A DNA stretch of 64,000 nucleotides from Clostridia bacterium (GCA_017430945.1 JAFRMB010000018.1:1-64000), one strand, 5' to 3'. Shown: positions 1-10,530, numbered from the stretch's first letter. Notes: a model not told the origin generated them from the letters alone. Made by a program: numbers and translations.

Positions 1-62
1 GCCGCGGCGCGCCGCCGCCGGCGCCCCGGCCCCCCCGCGACGGCGTCCCGACAGGAGGTATC

Positions 63-875
63 ATGATCCCGGGAATCGTCTTCAGCGATGTCGACGGCAC
101 GCTTCTGGACAGCCGTCACAGGGTCCTGCCGGGAACGGTCTATGCGATCGGCGCACTCAGGGCCAGGGGCATCCCGTTCGTGATCGTTTCGGCCAGAGGC
201 CCTTCGCAGCTCCGGCCGATACTGCGGGAATACCGCTTTTCCTGCCCGATGATCTGCTACAGCGGTGCCCTGATCCTGGACCGGGACGAAAAGGTCCTGT
301 TTTCGGATGGATTCAGCCGTCAGACCGCTCTTGAGATCGTCCGTTTCATCGAAGGCGGCGGCCTTGACTGCACGTGGAACGTGTATGCCATGGACACGTG
401 GATCGTCAAAGACCGCTCGGATGCCCGGGTCCGGCGCGAGGAGCGCATCGTGGGGACGCCGGCATCCGAGGGCAGCGCTTATGATCTGCCCTGCGACGCG
501 AAAGTCGGAAAGATCCTGTGCATGTGCGAGCCGGACGGAACGCTCGGGGTCGAGCAGGCATTGAAAAGCGCCTTCCCCGGGATGTCCATCGCCCGATCCT
601 CCGACATCCTCGTCGAGATCATGAAGGGCGGCGTCACAAAGCGCACGGGGATAGAGGCGCTCTGCGGCCTGTGGGGCATCCCCATGGAGCGCACCCTCGC
701 CTTCGGCGATCACTACAACGACGTCGAGATGCTGGACGCGGCAGGGATGCCCGTGCTCATGGGAAATGCGCCGAAGGCGCTGAGGGACAGGTATGCCCGT
801 GTTACGGCCGGGAACGACGACGAGGGCATCTACCGGGCTTTGGCGGATATGGGCGTCATCCCCAGGCAGTCATGA
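63..875 (+). CDS. Cof-type HAD-IIB phosphatase
   Basis: A 270-residue haloacid dehalogenase-superfamily hydrolase of the Cof/IIB subfamily, which dephosphorylates small phosphorylated metabolites in the cytosol; the substrate cannot be told from sequence. Motif I (DVDGTLLD) sits at residues 9-16 and supplies the nucleophile Asp and the general acid Asp. The C-terminal metal-binding motif GDHYNDVEML is near residue 219, and a C2-type cap lies between them. Length is normal for the family. The ATG follows AGGAGGT at 53-59, which fixes the start. The gene stands alone: the next gene has its own promoter about 40 bases downstream. Confidence 0.9.
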   Translation: MIPGIVFSDVDGTLLDSRHRVLPGTVYAIGALRARGIPFVIVSARGPSQLRPILREYRFSCPMICYSGALILDRDEKVLFSDGFSRQTALEIVRFIEGGGLDCTWNVYAMDTWIVKDRSDARVRREERIVGTPASEGSAYDLPCDAKVGKILCMCEPDGTLGVEQALKSAFPGMSIARSSDILVEIMKGGVTKRTGIEALCGLWGIPMERTLAFGDHYNDVEMLDAAGMPVLMGNAPKALRDRYARVTAGNDDEGIYRALADMGVIPRQS

Positions 876-912
876 CGGGCCGCGCGGGCGGAGCGCGGGC
901 CACTGCGCGCGC

Positions 913-941
913 TTGACAAACGCCGCCGCTTCGTCAATAAT
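913..941 (+). promoter_or_regulatory. Sigma-A promoter for the RNase PH-RdgB operon
   Basis: TTGACA at 913-918 and AATAAT at 936-941 are separated by 17 bases, a near-consensus vegetative promoter. It lies 85 bases before the RNase PH-RdgB start and just after the HAD gene. Confidence 0.7.
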
Positions 942-1025
942 AGAGACGTGGCTCGGCTGATCCACGCGCCGGATGCCGGCGCAGGCCGGCCGGGCGGGAA
1001 CGAACGCATTCGGGAGGCATCGACG

Positions 1026-2357
1026 ATGGAGACGATCGACAGAGCGCCGGACGAGCTGCGCCTCGTGCGCATCGCCCCGGATTACACCGAGATGGCCGCA
1101 GGCTCGGTCCTGATATCCTGCGGCCGCACGCGCGTCATCTGCACGGCGTCCGTGCAGGAGGGCGTGCCCGGGTTTTTGAAGGGCAAGGGCCGGGGCTGGC
1201 TCACGGCTGAATACGCCATGCTGCCGGGATCGACCCCCCAGCGCAAGGCGCGCGACGGCGTGAAGAAGGACGGCCGCGGCGTGGAGATCCAGCGCCTGAT
1301 CGGGCGCTCCCTGCGGGCCGCCTGCGACCTCTGCCGGCTGGGCGAGCGCACGATCTACATCGACTGCGACGTGATCCAGGCCGATGGCGGCACCCGCACG
1401 GCTTCCATCACCGGCGCGTTCGTGGCGCTGTGCATCGCCGTGGACAGGTTGCTGCAGGAGGGCGTCCTCGTGGATTCGCCGATCATCCGCCAGGTCGCGG
1501 CAGTGTCGGTGGGTGTGGTGGACGACACCTGTACGCTCGACCTGGAATACGCTCAGGACAGCCGCGCACAGGTGGACATGAACATCGTGATGACCCGCGG
1601 CGCCGACGGCAGCCTCGGCTACGTCGAAGTGCAGGGCACGGGCGAAGGACGCGCCTATACCCGTACCGAGCTGGATCGGCTGCTCGCGCTCGGCGAGAAG
1701 GGCTGCCTCGAACTCATGTCGGCGCAGCGCAGCGCGCTGGGACAGCGCGCAGAGGTCATCTGCCGGAAGCCCAGGCTGATCCTCGCCAGCAACAACTTCG
1801 GCAAGCTGCGCGAGCTTCGGCAGCTGCTGGGCGAGCGCTTCGACGTGTGCTCCATGCGGGAGATGGGCATCGAGCTGGATGTGGAGGAGACGGGCGATAC
1901 CTTTGAGGAAAACGCGCTCATCAAGGCCCACGCCCTGATGGAGAAGTGCCGCTGCGCCACGCTGGCGGACGACTCCGGCCTCTGTGTGGAACAGCTGGAC
2001 GGCCGGCCGGGCGTGCGCTCCGCGCGCTACTGCGGCGTACATGGTGACGATGAGGCGAACAACCAACTGCTGCTCAAAGAGCTGGCCGACAAACCCGTGC
2101 CGCACAGGGCGCACTACGGCGCCGCGGTGGCGCTGTGCCGGCCCGGCCGCGATGACATCGTGGTCTACGGCCGCTGCGACGGCCAGATCATCGGCGAATA
2201 CAGGGGCGAGGGCGGCTTCGGCTACGATCCGCTGTTCCTCTCGGACGATCTGGGCGTCACGTTCGCCGAGGCCAGTGCCGAGGCGAAGAACGGCGTCTCC
2301 CACCGCGCCCGCGCCATTCGAAAGGTGCTCGATGCGCTGGAGGCCGAGCATGGTTAA
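1026..2357 (+). CDS. RNase PH - RdgB/HAM1 nucleotide pyrophosphatase fusion
   Basis: A 443-residue fusion of two enzymes. Residues 1 to about 240 are ribonuclease PH, the phosphorolytic 3'-5' exonuclease that trims tRNA 3' ends; the ADGGTRTASITGAF stretch is its conserved core. Residues about 248-443 are the RdgB/HAM1 pyrophosphatase that removes ITP, dITP and XTP from the nucleotide pool, with the opening LASNNFGKLRE, DDSGLCVE and a C-terminal SHRARA motif. Both halves keep full length and recognisable active-site motifs. I place the start at the ATG at 1026 because GGGAGG (1012-1017) is 8 bases upstream; an in-frame extension to 948 has no homologous content. The stop overlaps the next start by 8 bases, so translation is probably coupled. 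Confidence 0.92.
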   Translation: METIDRAPDELRLVRIAPDYTEMAAGSVLISCGRTRVICTASVQEGVPGFLKGKGRGWLTAEYAMLPGSTPQRKARDGVKKDGRGVEIQRLIGRSLRAACDLCRLGERTIYIDCDVIQADGGTRTASITGAFVALCIAVDRLLQEGVLVDSPIIRQVAAVSVGVVDDTCTLDLEYAQDSRAQVDMNIVMTRGADGSLGYVEVQGTGEGRAYTRTELDRLLALGEKGCLELMSAQRSALGQRAEVICRKPRLILASNNFGKLRELRQLLGERFDVCSMREMGIELDVEETGDTFEENALIKAHALMEKCRCATLADDSGLCVEQLDGRPGVRSARYCGVHGDDEANNQLLLKELADKPVPHRAHYGAAVALCRPGRDDIVVYGRCDGQIIGEYRGEGGFGYDPLFLSDDLGVTFAEASAEAKNGVSHRARAIRKVLDALEAEHG

Positions 2358-2814
2358 GCTGGGGATCGTCTCAGACAGCCACGATACGTCCTTCCCCCTG
2401 GAGCGCTTCCTTGCGATCGCCTCCCGGGAAAAGTACGACGCCGTGTTCCACCTGGGCGACGGCCGCGGCGACGTGCGCTGGCTCGAGCGCCGGCTCAGTA
2501 TGCCTTTTTTCGCCGTGGCCGGCAACTGCGATTTCTATTCCAAGGCATCGAGGGAGATCGTATGCACCTTTGATGGCCATCGCATCCTGGCGGTGCACGG
2601 CCATCTGCTGGACGTGAAGTGGGGGCTGGACCGACTGTCCTACTACGCCGGATCGCTCGGCGCGGATATCGCGCTGTACGGCCACACGCACGTGCCCGCG
2701 GTGGAATACGTGGGCGGCGTGCTGACCGTCAATCCCGGCGCGCTCATGCGCAGTTGCTATGCCGAACTCACGCTGGACGGCGGGCGCGTCATCCCCGTAC
2801 TGAAGACCATTTGA
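2350..2814 (+). CDS. YfcE/MJ0936-type metallophosphoesterase
   Basis: A 154-residue calcineurin-like phosphoesterase of the small YfcE class. It shows the metal-ligand series in order: GIVSDSHD near the N-terminus, HLGDGRGD at about 33, GNCD at about 57, HGH at about 81, and GHTHVP at about 109. Such enzymes hydrolyse phosphodiesters in vitro; the physiological substrate is usually unknown. Its ATG lies inside the end of the RNase PH-RdgB gene (8-base overlap), an order I recall from other Clostridia. This suggests a housekeeping role linked to nucleotide or RNA turnover. I chose this start because the frame upstream of it is only the shadow of the fusion gene. Confidence 0.9.
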   Translation: MVKLGIVSDSHDTSFPLERFLAIASREKYDAVFHLGDGRGDVRWLERRLSMPFFAVAGNCDFYSKASREIVCTFDGHRILAVHGHLLDVKWGLDRLSYYAGSLGADIALYGHTHVPAVEYVGGVLTVNPGALMRSCYAELTLDGGRVIPVLKTI

Positions 2815-2826
2815 GGAGGGAACGAT

Positions 2827-3114
2827 ATGATCCGTCACATCGTCATGTTCAGGATCAAGGATGAATTCAAGGCCGAGATCCCGAAGCTGGTGGAGAACTT
2901 CTACGGCATGAAGGGCCGCATCGAGGGCATGCTCGAGCTGGAGGCCGGCGCGGACATCCTGCACAGTGAGCGCAGCTATGACCTGGCGCTCGTCACGCTG
3001 TTCGACAGCCGCGAATCCTTCGACGCCTACCAGACCCATCCGGTGCACATGCCGGTGAAAAAGCGCATGCACGAGGTCCGCTCGGGCTCCGTGGCCTGCG
3101 ACTTTGAGGTTTGA
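2827..3114 (+). CDS. Dabb (stress-responsive A/B barrel) domain protein
   Basis: A 95-residue protein made of one Dabb ferredoxin-like domain: the N-terminal IRHIVMFRIKDE strand and the C-terminal HPVHMPVKKRM element are typical. Such proteins form dimeric alpha/beta barrels and range from stress proteins to polyketide-cyclase-like enzymes, so no reaction can be assigned. GAGGAGGGAA lies just before the ATG, overlapping the preceding stop region. It is 12 bases after the metallophosphatase and is the last gene of the operon that starts at 1026. Confidence 0.85.
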   Translation: MIRHIVMFRIKDEFKAEIPKLVENFYGMKGRIEGMLELEAGADILHSERSYDLALVTLFDSRESFDAYQTHPVHMPVKKRMHEVRSGSVACDFEV

Positions 3115-3168
3115 CGCCGCCCGGCGCCGCATTTCGCCGCATATCAATGTAAAAATTCCCCGAACCCA

Positions 3169-3197
3169 TTGATGCGGGCGCGCCGATGTGCTATAAT
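3169..3197 (+). promoter_or_regulatory. Sigma-A promoter for rpmE
   Basis: TTGATG (3169-3174), a 17-base spacer and TATAAT (3192-3197). It gives a leader of about 70 bases before rpmE. I saw no convincing L31-type autoregulatory fold or Zur box by eye. Confidence 0.75.
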
Positions 3198-3270
3198 CAT
3201 TTTTGTCTGATTCGTTGGATGCCGGCCCCGCCGGAGAGCCGACAGTCCAATTCGAGCGAGGTGAATACCA

Positions 3271-3468
3271 ATGAAGGAAAAGATCCATCCGAATTACGGC
3301 AAGGCGGTCGTTCGCTGCGTTTGCGGCGAGACCTTTGAAACCGGTTCCGTGAAGAAGGAGATGCGCGTGGATATCTGCTCCAAGTGCCATCCCTTCTACA
3401 CCGGCAAGCAGAAGCTGGTCGACACCGGCGGACGCGTGGACCGCTTCAAGAAGCGCTACGGCATGTAG
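3271..3468 (+). CDS. rpmE: 50S ribosomal protein L31 (zinc form)
   Basis: A 65-residue L31 of the large ribosomal subunit. It is the zinc-binding (C+) form: Cys pairs appear in RCVCGETF and [10 protein letters not shown], the second being the family signature. The C-terminal [12 protein letters not shown] is typical. GCGAGGTGAA precedes the ATG. The order rpmE, DUF1385, prmC, prfA is the one commonly found in Clostridia. Two hairpins follow before the next gene, so rpmE can also be made as a short separate transcript. Confidence 0.97.
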   Translation: MKEKIHPNYGKAVVRCVCGETFETGSVKKEMRVDICSKCHPFYTGKQKLVDTGGRVDRFKKRYGM

Positions 3469-3475
3469 TCAGCAT

Positions 3476-3510
3476 AAAGCATCGGCGAGGATCTCTTCGT
3501 CGATGCTTTT
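3476..3510 (+). terminator. Hairpin with short T-run after rpmE
   Basis: AAAGCATCG (3476-3484) pairs with CGATGCTTT (3501-3509), and further inner pairing is possible. The T-rich 3' arm acts as a short U-run. It begins 7 bases after the rpmE stop. Confidence 0.6.
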
Positions 3511-3537
3511 GCCGTAAAATGCGCTACCCACTTCAGA

Positions 3538-3566
3538 CCGGCGGTCAGCGCGCCGGCCGTTTTTTT
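3538..3566 (+). terminator. Rho-independent terminator between rpmE and the DUF1385 gene
   Basis: CCGGCG (3538-3543) pairs with CGCCGG (3551-3556), followed by CCG and seven T (3560-3566). Confidence 0.7.
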
Positions 3567-3660
3567 GCCCCGCCGCCACGGCCCCATCGGTCGTCCTTCG
3601 CGCGTATCAGGCGCTGCGCGGCGCCCCACGACATCATTTCTCGAAAGCAGGAGCGAGCAT

Positions 3661-4581
3661 ATGGCCAGAAGAAGATATGAGCAGATCAGTGCCTCGCCGG
3701 TGGCCGAGGGCGTTCGCTTCAGGATCGGCACGGTCACGGCCTTCGCTGTGCGCCGGGAAAACAAGGATGTGGCGCTCCGCATCCGCAGGGAACGACGGCC
3801 CATGCGCAGCATGCTGTCGCGCATGCCGTTCGTGCGTGGGATCCATCGGCTGATCACCTCTGTGGGCGACCTCATCGACGGCATCGGCGAATCCGCCGAG
3901 CTCCAGCCGCAGCGCATCGCGCGCGGCTCCGCGCTCACGCAGGGCATCGCCCGGCTGTTCAGGGCCCGCCCGGAGGGGCTGGTCGCGCTGGGCACGGCCT
4001 TCATGATCCCGTTTTTGCTGCTGGGCCTCATCTATGTGCTGCCGCTGGCCGTGGAGACCTTCATACTGCCCAACCTGGAGCTCACCCGTCCCCAGGTCAA
4101 CGCCGTCATCTGCGCCGTCCGCACGTTTGGCGCGCTGCTGGCGGTCGGCCTGTCGGCTCGGCTTAGGCTGATGGATCGGCTGTGCATGTACCGGGGCGCC
4201 ATCAACAAGGTCATGAACGCTTACGAGTCCAAGCCGCATCAGGTCACCCAGGATACCGCCGCCAAGGCCTCGCGCGTCTACCGGAAGAGCGACGCGGCCT
4301 TCCTCACCGTGGTGCTGCTGGTGTCCATCGTGGCCTTCGCGCTGATCCGCACCTTCACGCTGCCGGTGCAGATCCTGGTGCGCGTGCTGGTGGTGTTCGT
4401 CGTGGCCGCGGTGGTCAATGAGCCCATCCGCGCGCTGGAAAACACGCGCGCGCGCAACCCGCTCCGGGTGCTGCTGATCCCCTACCTGTGGCTCGAGCGC
4501 ATGTTCGTCATCGAGCCGCACAGTCAAATGATCGAAGTCGCCGTCTACGCCTTCAACGCCGCGCGCGAGAACGACGACTGA
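3661..4581 (+). CDS. DUF1385 membrane protein (YqhQ family)
   Basis: A 306-residue protein of the YqhQ/DUF1385 family, widespread in spore-forming Bacillota but without a proven reaction. The N-terminal half is soluble and basic (ARRRYEQISASPVAEGVRF). Hydrophobic segments follow, at about residues 113-135, 150-165 and 220-265. The start is the ATG at 3661, with AGGAG at 3649-3653 seven bases upstream; the open frame before it contains the rpmE terminator. It is followed by prmC and prfA in the same direction. The conserved neighbourhood suggests a housekeeping role, not a role in translation as such. Confidence 0.85.
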   Translation: MARRRYEQISASPVAEGVRFRIGTVTAFAVRRENKDVALRIRRERRPMRSMLSRMPFVRGIHRLITSVGDLIDGIGESAELQPQRIARGSALTQGIARLFRARPEGLVALGTAFMIPFLLLGLIYVLPLAVETFILPNLELTRPQVNAVICAVRTFGALLAVGLSARLRLMDRLCMYRGAINKVMNAYESKPHQVTQDTAAKASRVYRKSDAAFLTVVLLVSIVAFALIRTFTLPVQILVRVLVVFVVAAVVNEPIRALENTRARNPLRVLLIPYLWLERMFVIEPHSQMIEVAVYAFNAARENDD

Positions 4582-4618
4582 TCCCATCGCGATCCCCCAC
4601 ACAGAGAGAAACCGTGTT

Positions 4619-5464
4619 ATGAATATCAACGACTGGCTGCGCCACGCGACGTCTGTGCTGTCAGAGACCGGGTGTCCCGATCCCGCCATCGACGCGCGCT
4701 GGATGGCCGAAGCTGTGCTGCACATGTCGCGCACGGATCTGAAATTCGAGGGCGACCGCGAGGTCGGCCCCATCGCCCACGCCCGTCTGGACGCCATGCT
4801 GCGCCGGAGGGCTGCGGGCGAACCGGTGCAGTACATACTCGAGCGCGCGGACTTCATGGGTCTCACGTTCCATGTGGACAGCCGGGTGCTGATCCCCCGG
4901 CAGGATACGGAGACGCTGGTCGAGCACGCGCTGATCGCCGTCTCCGCGCTGCGCGATCCGAAGGTGCTGGACCTGTGCACCGGCTCGGGCTGCATCGGGC
5001 TGAGCCTCAAGAACCTCGTGCCGCGCGCGCAGGTCACACTCACCGATATCAGCGCCGACGCGCTGGAGGTCGCCCGCCGGAACGCTGCGCTGCTCGGCGC
5101 AGAGGTCACCTTCCGCCACGGCGACCTGTACGCCGCGGTCCGGTCCGAGCGGTTCGACGTGATCGTCGCCAATCCGCCCTACATCCCCCGTGGCGAACTG
5201 GCCGGGCTCCAGCGCGAGGTCCGGCATGAACCGATGCTGGCGCTCGACGGCGGTGCGGACGGACTGGACATCTACCGCCGCATCGCCGAGGGTGCGCCGG
5301 AACACCTTTTGCCCGGCGGATCGGTCTGCCTGGAGGTGGGCGTCGGCGAGGCGCAGGCCGTGCGCGCGCTGCTGGCCGATCACATCGACTGCGCGGACAC
5401 CGGCATCATCAGGGATCTGAACGGCATCGACCGCGTCGTCTGGGCTCGGCGGGCCGCCGCCTGA
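4619..5464 (+). CDS. prmC: Release factor glutamine N5-methyltransferase PrmC
   Basis: A 281-residue SAM-dependent methyltransferase that methylates the Gln of the GGQ motif of class I release factors. The N-terminal helical domain (residues 1 to about 85) contacts the release factor. The Rossmann domain carries [15 protein letters not shown] at about 118-132 for SAM binding, and NPPYIPRGE at about 184-192 is the catalytic NPPY loop. Its target, RF1, is encoded 38 bases downstream, the classic pairing. Length is normal. Confidence 0.96.
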   Translation: MNINDWLRHATSVLSETGCPDPAIDARWMAEAVLHMSRTDLKFEGDREVGPIAHARLDAMLRRRAAGEPVQYILERADFMGLTFHVDSRVLIPRQDTETLVEHALIAVSALRDPKVLDLCTGSGCIGLSLKNLVPRAQVTLTDISADALEVARRNAALLGAEVTFRHGDLYAAVRSERFDVIVANPPYIPRGELAGLQREVRHEPMLALDGGADGLDIYRRIAEGAPEHLLPGGSVCLEVGVGEAQAVRALLADHIDCADTGIIRDLNGIDRVVWARRAAA

Positions 5465-5502
5465 CCCACCCGCGCACCACCCTGACAAACAGAGGAGTTC
5501 AT

Positions 5503-6597
5503 ATGCAGGGCAATCCAAGTTACGACGAACAGGCGCGCATCGCGCGCCAGCTGGAGGCCGTGGAAGGCCGATTCGAGGAGCTGTCCATCCGCATCACGCT
5601 GCCCGAGGTCATCTCGGACACGGCGCTGTTCCAGAAGCTGATGCGTGAACACAGCGATCTGTCTGAACTCAACGACATCGCCGTGGCCTATCGCAAGCTG
5701 CTGGACGACATCGACGGCGCCCGCGAGATGCTGGACGATCCGGACATGGCCGAGCTCGCACGGGAAGAGCTTCCGGCGCTGGAAGCGGAATTGCAGGCGC
5801 AGACGCAGAGGGCGCGCATCGCCCTTCTGCCCCGCGATCCGGACGATCACCGCAACGCCGTTCTGGAGGTGCGCGCCGGCGCGGGCGGCGATGAAGCCGG
5901 GCTGTTCGCGGCCCAGCTTCTGCGCATGTACATCCACTACGCGGACAGCCAGGGCTGGCGGACGGAGCTCATCGAGGACGGGTCCACCGAGCTGGGCGGC
6001 GTCAAGGAGAGCGTCATACTGATCTCCGGCAAAAACGTCTTCCAGAAGCTGAAATACGAATCCGGCGTACACCGGGTCCAGCGCGTCCCGGTCACGGAAT
6101 CGTCCGGGCGCATCCACACCTCCACGGCCACGGTGGCCGTGCTGCCCGAGGCAGAGGATGTCGAGGTGGAGATCAACCCGGGCGACCTGCGCATCGATAC
6201 CTACCGCGCCTCCGGCGCCGGCGGGCAGCACGTCAACCGCACCGACTCCGCCGTGCGCATCACCCACATCCCCACGGGGCTCGTGGTCATCAGCCAGGAT
6301 CAGCGCAGCCAGATCCAGAACCGCGAAAAGGCCATGCGGGTGCTGAAGTCGCGCCTCTATGACCTGCAGCGCGAACAGCAGGTCGGTGAATACGCCGACC
6401 GCCGCCGCGTCCAGGTGGGCACCGGCGACCGCTCGGAGCGCATCCGCACCTACAACTTCCCTCAGGGCCGGGTGACCGATCACCGCATCGGGCTGACGCT
6501 CTACAAGATCGACGAGATCATCGAGGGCCATCTGGACGAGATCATCGACGCGCTGACGCTGGCGGAGCAGACGGCGCTGCTCAACGAGAATGGATGA
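5503..6597 (+). CDS. prfA: Peptide chain release factor 1
   Basis: RF1, 364 residues, releases the finished peptide at UAA and UAG codons. The GGQ motif lies in [15 protein letters not shown] at about residues 238-252, and the [11 protein letters not shown] segment at about 126 is conserved in domain 2. A PxT-type stop-codon recognition motif (VPVTESSGR, about 195) identifies RF1 rather than RF2. GAGGAG precedes the ATG at 5503. The last codons overlap the start of the next gene by 8 bases. Confidence 0.97.
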   Translation: MQGNPSYDEQARIARQLEAVEGRFEELSIRITLPEVISDTALFQKLMREHSDLSELNDIAVAYRKLLDDIDGAREMLDDPDMAELAREELPALEAELQAQTQRARIALLPRDPDDHRNAVLEVRAGAGGDEAGLFAAQLLRMYIHYADSQGWRTELIEDGSTELGGVKESVILISGKNVFQKLKYESGVHRVQRVPVTESSGRIHTSTATVAVLPEAEDVEVEINPGDLRIDTYRASGAGGQHVNRTDSAVRITHIPTGLVVISQDQRSQIQNREKAMRVLKSRLYDLQREQQVGEYADRRRVQVGTGDRSERIRTYNFPQGRVTDHRIGLTLYKIDEIIEGHLDEIIDALTLAEQTALLNENG

Positions 6598-7288
6598 GGA
6601 AATGAGTAAGCAATCTTCGAAGAAAACCACGGATCCCGGGTTCGTCAATACGAATAATCAGAAAAATGTCGGAAAAACAAGTATTCCCGGAACGGATCAC
6701 AACCAGTTTCTTTATGAAATGGAATGCTTGAGCTGTGGCAGGAGATACTACGCAAACGGTTCTGATATATGGGATCGAAAGTGTCCTGCGTGCCAGGGTG
6801 GAAAGGATAGTGTCCCCATGTATTCCGTGAGACGCGCTGAACCACGCGACATACCTGCCATCATGGACCTGCTCGTACAGGTCGATATGGTCCACCACAA
6901 CGGACGGCCCGACCTGTTCAAGGGACCGGCCACCAAGTACTCCTCCGGCGAGCTGGCCGGGATCATCGCCGACGACGATACCCCTGTGTTCGTATGTACC
7001 GACGACGGCGGCCGCGTGCTCGGCCACGGCTTCTGCATCCGTCAGCATTCGGGCGGACAGCTGATGGTCGAGCATGACACGCTGTATATCGACGATATAT
7101 GCGTGGACGAGGCCGCCCGCGGACAGCACGTCGGACAGGCCCTGTATGCGCACATCCTGGAATACGCCCGGGCACTGGGCTGCTACAACGTCACACTGAA
7201 CGTGTGGTCCTGCAATCCGGGTGCGATGCGTTTCTATGAAAAGATGGGCCTCACGCCCTACCGCGTGAGCATGGAGAAGATACTGTGA
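6590..7288 (+). CDS. GNAT acetyltransferase with N-terminal zinc-ribbon extension
   Basis: A 232-residue protein in two unlike parts. Residues 1 to about 76 are polar, then form a four-Cys element: C46-x2-C49 and C65-x2-C68, with [12 protein letters not shown] between. Residues 77-232 form a GNAT N-acetyltransferase domain: it opens [14 protein letters not shown], has the acetyl-CoA pyrophosphate loop around [12 protein letters not shown], and ends [13 protein letters not shown]. The substrate is unknown. The ATG at 6590 overlaps prfA; a second ATG at 6602 and one at 6818 (AAGGA at 6803-6807) could also be used, the last giving a plain GNAT of 156 residues. Bases 6601-6720 contain only 47 G or C in 120, against a GC-rich surround, so the extension may have been inserted. 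Confidence 0.8.
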   Translation: MDEEMSKQSSKKTTDPGFVNTNNQKNVGKTSIPGTDHNQFLYEMECLSCGRRYYANGSDIWDRKCPACQGGKDSVPMYSVRRAEPRDIPAIMDLLVQVDMVHHNGRPDLFKGPATKYSSGELAGIIADDDTPVFVCTDDGGRVLGHGFCIRQHSGGQLMVEHDTLYIDDICVDEAARGQHVGQALYAHILEYARALGCYNVTLNVWSCNPGAMRFYEKMGLTPYRVSMEKIL

Positions 7289-7776
7289 TGACGATCTCAG
7301 AGATCATGAGACGAATGATCGCCCTGCCGGACAACACCGTGCACGACGTCGAGCATCTGCTGAAGGTGTGGGGCTATGCCCGCACCATCGGCGAACTGGA
7401 GGGCCTCGACGCCCGCGCCCTTCGCGTGCTGGAGATCGCGGCCATCGTACACGACATTGCCTGTCCTTCGCTGCGCGAGCGCTTTGGCAGTGCCAACGGC
7501 AAGCGGCAGGAGGAAGAGGGGCCTGCGATGGCCGCTGCATTCCTCGGGGATCTGGGCCTGCCCAGGGATGAGATCGACCGCGTCTGTTTCCTGGTGGGAC
7601 ACCACCACACCTTCGATCACATCGACGGGCCGGACTGGCAGATCCTGCTGGAGGCGGATTATCTGGTCAACGCCGCCGAGAGCGCCTATTCAGAGGCGAA
7701 CATCCGCAGCTTTGCCCGGACGATCTGCAGGACCCGGGCCGGTCGGGCGCTGTTTTCCGCCATCTATCACGTGTAA
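7288..7776 (+). CDS. HD-domain phosphohydrolase
   Basis: A 162-residue HD-superfamily metal-dependent phosphohydrolase. The ligands appear in order: H in HDVEHLLKV near residue 17, the HD pair in AAIVHDIA near 54, a further HH pair in VGHHHTFDH near 105, and a late D in LEADYLVNAA. Members hydrolyse nucleotides or phosphate esters; nothing here fixes the substrate. Its ATG overlaps the GNAT stop by one base (TGATG), so it is translated in the same operon. Confidence 0.85.
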   Translation: MTISEIMRRMIALPDNTVHDVEHLLKVWGYARTIGELEGLDARALRVLEIAAIVHDIACPSLRERFGSANGKRQEEEGPAMAAAFLGDLGLPRDEIDRVCFLVGHHHTFDHIDGPDWQILLEADYLVNAAESAYSEANIRSFARTICRTRAGRALFSAIYHV

Positions 7777-7788
7777 GGAGTCCTTCGC

Positions 7789-8829
7789 TTGCGCACTGAA
7801 ATGCTGTCCGTCACCCCCGAAGCCCTCGCCCGCGCGGGGGCGTTGATACGCGCGGGCGAGCTCGTCGCCTTCCCCACCGAGACCGTATACGGTCTTGGCG
7901 CGAACGCGCTCGACGCTGTCGCTGTGCGGCGTATTTTTGAGGCGAAGGGCCGCCCGGGCGACAACCCGCTGATCGCGCACATCAGCGGCGTCAAACAGAT
8001 CGATCCGCTCATCTCCCGCGCCCCGTCGCCCATGGCCCGCGCGCTGATGGACGCATGCTGGCCCGGGCCGATGACGCTGATCTTCCCGAAGTCCGACGCC
8101 GTGCCGATGGCGGTGACGGCCGGGCTCGACACCGTGGCGATCCGCTTTCCCGCCCATCCGGCCGCGCAGGCGCTGATCGATGCCGCGGGCTGCCCCATCG
8201 CCGCTCCCAGTGCCAACCGGTCCGGGCGCCCCAGCCCCACCACCGCGGCGCATGTCCTGGAGGACATGGACGGCCGCATCCCGCTGATCCTAGACGGTGG
8301 TCCCTGTGCCGTGGGCCTTGAATCCACGGTGATCGACGTGACCGGCGATAAGCCGCGCATACTCCGCCCCGGAGGGATAACGCCCGAGCGCATCGAGCAC
8401 ATTTGCGGCTGCGTCGCCGTGGACGAGGCGGTCATGCGGCCGCTCAGGGACGGCGAGCAGCCGCGCTCTCCGGGCATGAAGTACCGACACTACGCGCCGA
8501 AGGGCTGTCTCACCATCGTGCAGGGCGGCGAGACGGCGGTGATCAGGCGCATCAGGACGCTGTACGACGCCGCGCTTTGCGAAGGCAGGCGCCCCCTCAT
8601 ACTGGCCCTGGAGGATCACGTTCCCGCCTACGGCGATCGTCGCACGCTGTCCCTCGGCGCCGATGCCGACGGGATGGCCCACGCGCTGTTCGGCGCGCTG
8701 CGCGACGCGGACGACCTCGGCGCAGATGCGCTGTTCTCAGAATCCGTCCCGGCAGACGGCGTCGGCCTTGCGGTCATGAACCGCCTGGGCCGTGCGGCGG
8801 CGTTCCACATCGTAGACGCGGATGCGTGA
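7789..8829 (+). CDS. Threonylcarbamoyl-AMP synthase (Sua5, two-domain form)
   Basis: A 346-residue Sua5/YwlC enzyme that makes threonylcarbamoyl-AMP from threonine, bicarbonate and ATP for the t6A37 modification of ANN-decoding tRNAs. The YrdC domain covers about 1-205, with FPTETVYGLGANA, KGRPGDNPLIAHI and PSANRSGRPSP. An SPGMKYRHYAPKG linker follows at about 224, then the C-terminal Sua5 domain (about 240-346). The start is TTG at 7789: AAGGAG at 7775-7780 is 8 bases upstream of it but 20 from the first ATG (7801). The gene closes the rpmE-prfA block, a usual clostridial position. Confidence 0.94.
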   Translation: MRTEMLSVTPEALARAGALIRAGELVAFPTETVYGLGANALDAVAVRRIFEAKGRPGDNPLIAHISGVKQIDPLISRAPSPMARALMDACWPGPMTLIFPKSDAVPMAVTAGLDTVAIRFPAHPAAQALIDAAGCPIAAPSANRSGRPSPTTAAHVLEDMDGRIPLILDGGPCAVGLESTVIDVTGDKPRILRPGGITPERIEHICGCVAVDEAVMRPLRDGEQPRSPGMKYRHYAPKGCLTIVQGGETAVIRRIRTLYDAALCEGRRPLILALEDHVPAYGDRRTLSLGADADGMAHALFGALRDADDLGADALFSESVPADGVGLAVMNRLGRAAAFHIVDADA

Positions 8830-8921
8830 CGCCCCCCGGTCCGGCCGATCAGGCCTGCATTTCCCGAGTCTTTCCACCTTCCCCGTTGAAAATTAACCGT
8901 ATCCCACTATCAGCATTTTAA

Positions 8922-10418
<1,497 letters not shown>

Positions 10419-10442
10419 TCGCAGTTGGCGTATTTGTCCTTA

Positions 10443-10478
10443 CTGCCCGCGCTTTTGCATCGAAGCGCGGGCAGTTTT
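10443..10478 (+). terminator. Rho-independent terminator of guaB
   Basis: CTGCCCGCGCTT (10443-10454) pairs perfectly with AAGCGCGGGCAG (10463-10474), followed by TTTT. Confidence 0.88.
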
Positions 10479-10485
10479 ATGTCTA

Positions 10486-10530
10486 AATAATGACACATAA
10501 TAAATTACTTGACATATTTCTGTCATTATT
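10486..10530. repeat. 10-bp inverted repeat flanking the -35 box of the GH25 gene
   Basis: AATAATGACA (10486-10495) and TGTCATTATT (10521-10530) are perfect inverted copies. Their centre is next to the TTGACA box, and the right arm fills the promoter spacer. The layout fits an operator or a hairpin; no binding protein is known. Confidence 0.5.

Noticed and set aside
3115..3270. Zur-regulated or L31-autoregulated leader before rpmE
   Set aside because: I could not find a convincing palindromic Zur site or conserved leader fold by eye; the encoded L31 is the zinc form.
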